This document shows, in pieces, positions 62,542-64,000 of a stretch of 64,000 nucleotides of DNA. Position 1 is the first letter of the stretch, and the number at the start of each line of letters is the position of its first letter. Source of the DNA: SCBR16-9 sp964537975 (lineage in GTDB: Bacteria > Hydrogenedentota > Hydrogenedentia > Hydrogenedentales > SCBR16-9); contig CAZIDP010000003.1 in assembly GCA_964537975.1 (NCBI GenBank), positions 62,001 through 126,000 on the forward strand. The letters are read 5' to 3'. The position numbers and the translations under genes are program-made. Below the pieces are notes generated by a model. The model ran no database searches. It was not told where the DNA came from and worked only from the letters and a program-made list of their open reading frames with translations.

Positions 62542-63390
62542 CTACAGCTCCTTTCTCCTGAATATCCAAAACGCCAGTGCAAAACCCACGGCTGCATTGA
62601 CAACGCCATATATCATGAGTTGTGTAATCAAAACATCAGTGGGAGGATCATTGGGTTGGGAATTCAGGATTTGTGTTTTAAGACTGAAATTCTGCAAGTT
62701 GGGTAATGTTATATAAAGTCCCTGGGCTATATACCCAATAATGTTGTCAATTATTTCACCTGACTGTTGAGAACGTTGACTTACATCGTTCAGATACTCA
62801 GTCAGATTGCCTGTTAAATAGACAAACAAACCGGAAATTGTTGGTAATACAGGTGAAGTCGATGTGCATGAAATGGCAAATGTAAATGAAGATACTATCA
62901 AAAACTCAAAATAGGTCAGCAGAATCGACCACAACAACAACGTAGGTAATACATTTTGCCGCAAATATAGTGCTATAAAGAACAACCCCCCCATCAACAA
63001 CAGATTGATAATTACAATCAGTTGCACCCCCATGAATTTGCCAAAAAGGTATTGAAGGCGGCTCACTGGCTTCGAAAGCACCGTGTAGATAACTTTATTT
63101 TCTACCTCATTCGGAACTACTGAGGCCGAGATAAAAATGGTAATCAATATTCCGAAAATAGATATGGTGGTAACACAAATATCTTTTACCAGTTTTAGGT
63201 CCATATCAACATCAGCATCACCGGTGTAAGTGGCGTCAAGGAAAGTTCCCAGAAAACTTGAACCGAATATAACCAAAAGGCTCAATATCAGAAAACCTAC
63301 CAGCGTTTTCTTTCGAATTCCCTCGCGCCACGTGTAAACAGCGATACTCCAAGGACGTAATACAAATTCCATAGCGGATGTCATGGTCAA
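62542..63390 (-). CDS. ABC-2 type transporter permease
   Basis: 282 residues with six hydrophobic segments and an N-terminal FVLRPWSIAVYTWREGIRKKTLVGFLILS, the pattern of ABC-2-type permeases. ENKVIYTVLSKPVSRLQYLFGKF is the conserved cytoplasmic motif. A long extracellular loop lies between helices 1 and 2. The start overlaps the end of the ATPase gene by four bases. Substrate unknown. Confidence 0.9.
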   Translation of the reverse strand: MTMTSAMEFVLRPWSIAVYTWREGIRKKTLVGFLILSLLVIFGSSFLGTFLDATYTGDADVDMDLKLVKDICVTTISIFGILITIFISASVVPNEVENKVIYTVLSKPVSRLQYLFGKFMGVQLIVIINLLLMGGLFFIALYLRQNVLPTLLLWSILLTYFEFLIVSSFTFAISCTSTSPVLPTISGLFVYLTGNLTEYLNDVSQRSQQSGEIIDNIIGYIAQGLYITLPNLQNFSLKTQILNSQPNDPPTDVLITQLMIYGVVNAAVGFALAFWIFRRKEL

Positions 63391-64000
63391 TTTTCACTCC
63401 GTTTGCTTTGTGCATCACCAACGACCCGTACGAAGAGGTCTTCCAGGGTTTCTCTGCGTGGAGCCACGCTCAGTAAAGTCAAGTTTTCTTCTTTCAACAT
63501 GGCCAATGCGTCATAGGAACTAATGCCTTCATTGACACGTAATCGGACCCTGTCACCAACCTGGTCATCTTTTAACAAGCCTTTGGTGGCAAGCCGTGAA
63601 AGAATTTCATCACTGGCACCAGCAATTTCAATATTCAAATCGCGATCACTCAGCAACTCATTAATCGTGCCCAAAGTCTGTAACTTGCCTTCATATAAAA
63701 TTCCAACCCGATCACTGATCAGCTCAACTTCCAGCAATTCATGACTGGAAATTAACAGTGATTTACCCCGGTCTCGTAAGCGGGCGAGAATGTCACGTAT
63801 TTCTTTCCTGGCAATGGGGTCAAGCCCGGTTGTCGGTTCATCGAGTATCAGTATTTGTGGGTCGCTGATTAAAGCCTGTGCCAACCCAATTCTTTGCCGC
63901 ATTCCTTTGGAATAGCCGCGAAGAAGCCGGTTTCTGGCATGTGTCATCCCAACTTCTTCGATAACTTTGTCCACACGTTGGCTTAAATCTGCACCACTGA
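63387..64000 (-). CDS. ABC transporter ATP-binding protein (partial)
   Basis: The open frame continues past the right edge, so the N-terminus with Walker A is not seen. Visible are the signature YSKGMRQRIGLAQAL, Walker B LILDEPTTGLDP, and the H-loop SSHELLEVE. C-terminal RETLEDLFVRVVGD is typical of exporter ATPases (CcmA/NatA type). It is coupled to the permease by overlap and drives the export of an unknown substrate. Confidence 0.92.
   Translation of the reverse strand, partial: SGADLSQRVDKVIEEVGMTHARNRLLRGYSKGMRQRIGLAQALISDPQILILDEPTTGLDPIARKEIRDILARLRDRGKSLLISSHELLEVELISDRVGILYEGKLQTLGTINELLSDRDLNIEIAGASDEILSRLATKGLLKDDQVGDRVRLRVNEGISSYDALAMLKEENLTLLSVAPRRETLEDLFVRVVGDAQSKRSEN

Overview
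The window reads as one continuous stretch of a bacterial chromosome of roughly 40-45% GC, densely coded and mostly on the minus strand. The cell is Gram-negative: there is an LptD-type outer-membrane protein, a LolA-like periplasmic protein and several signal-peptide proteins. A prepilin-like protein of the H-X9-DG class, stand-alone secreted proteins with a C-terminal hydrophobic anchor, and a PL2-type pectate lyase point to the PVC superphylum or a neighbouring lineage such as Hydrogenedentota. That placement is inference. I see no rRNA, tRNA, CRISPR array, phage or intact insertion sequence.

Layout. 1-18.7 kb holds housekeeping genes: a DUF389 membrane protein, thiC with a rhodanese, a heme block (hemN, an unknown gene, hemY), dnaA-def-recR, a MazG-like pyrophosphohydrolase, an inositol-phosphatase-like gene, folD, a LolA-like protein, a degenerate EEP-fold protein, a giant FAD/FeS oxidoreductase and ispH. 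18.9-23.1 kb is an accessory island: an H-X9-DG pseudopilin divergent from an AraC regulator, an Ig-domain secreted protein and a degenerate receiver. 23.3-32.7 kb is a complete F-type ATP synthase operon in the order atpZ-atpI-atpB-(four-hairpin c)-atpE-b'-b-atpH-atpA-atpG-atpD-atpC. 32.8-51.3 kb carries menE, a large secreted protein, a UbiB-type kinase, a glycosidase-like protein, pgsA, alr, a NYN nuclease, an esterase, a propeller-LptD fusion, a sugar kinase and a pectate lyase. 51.5-55 kb is a plus-strand arsenical-resistance operon (arsR, ArsP-type permease, thioredoxin, arsF, arsG). After about 1.2 kb of AT-rich noncoding DNA, 56-64 kb holds pheS-pheT with ZapB-like and ZapA-like genes, a YggS protein and an ABC exporter operon with a TPR protein.

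The most striking element is the rotor of the ATP synthase. The single-hairpin c subunit carries every residue of the Na+-binding signature known from Ilyobacter tartaricus. Directly upstream, in the same operon, lies a second c gene made of four fused hairpins. Only hairpin 3 keeps the ion-binding glutamate; hairpins 2 and 4 have Gln and hairpin 1 has Gly. This predicts a hybrid rotor with few ion sites, comparable in principle to that of Acetobacterium woodii but built from four hairpins that resemble this operon's own F-type c gene. The second theme is an organoarsenical detoxification operon preceded by a chain of overlapping tiny ORFs. Function calls for the secreted proteins are tentative.
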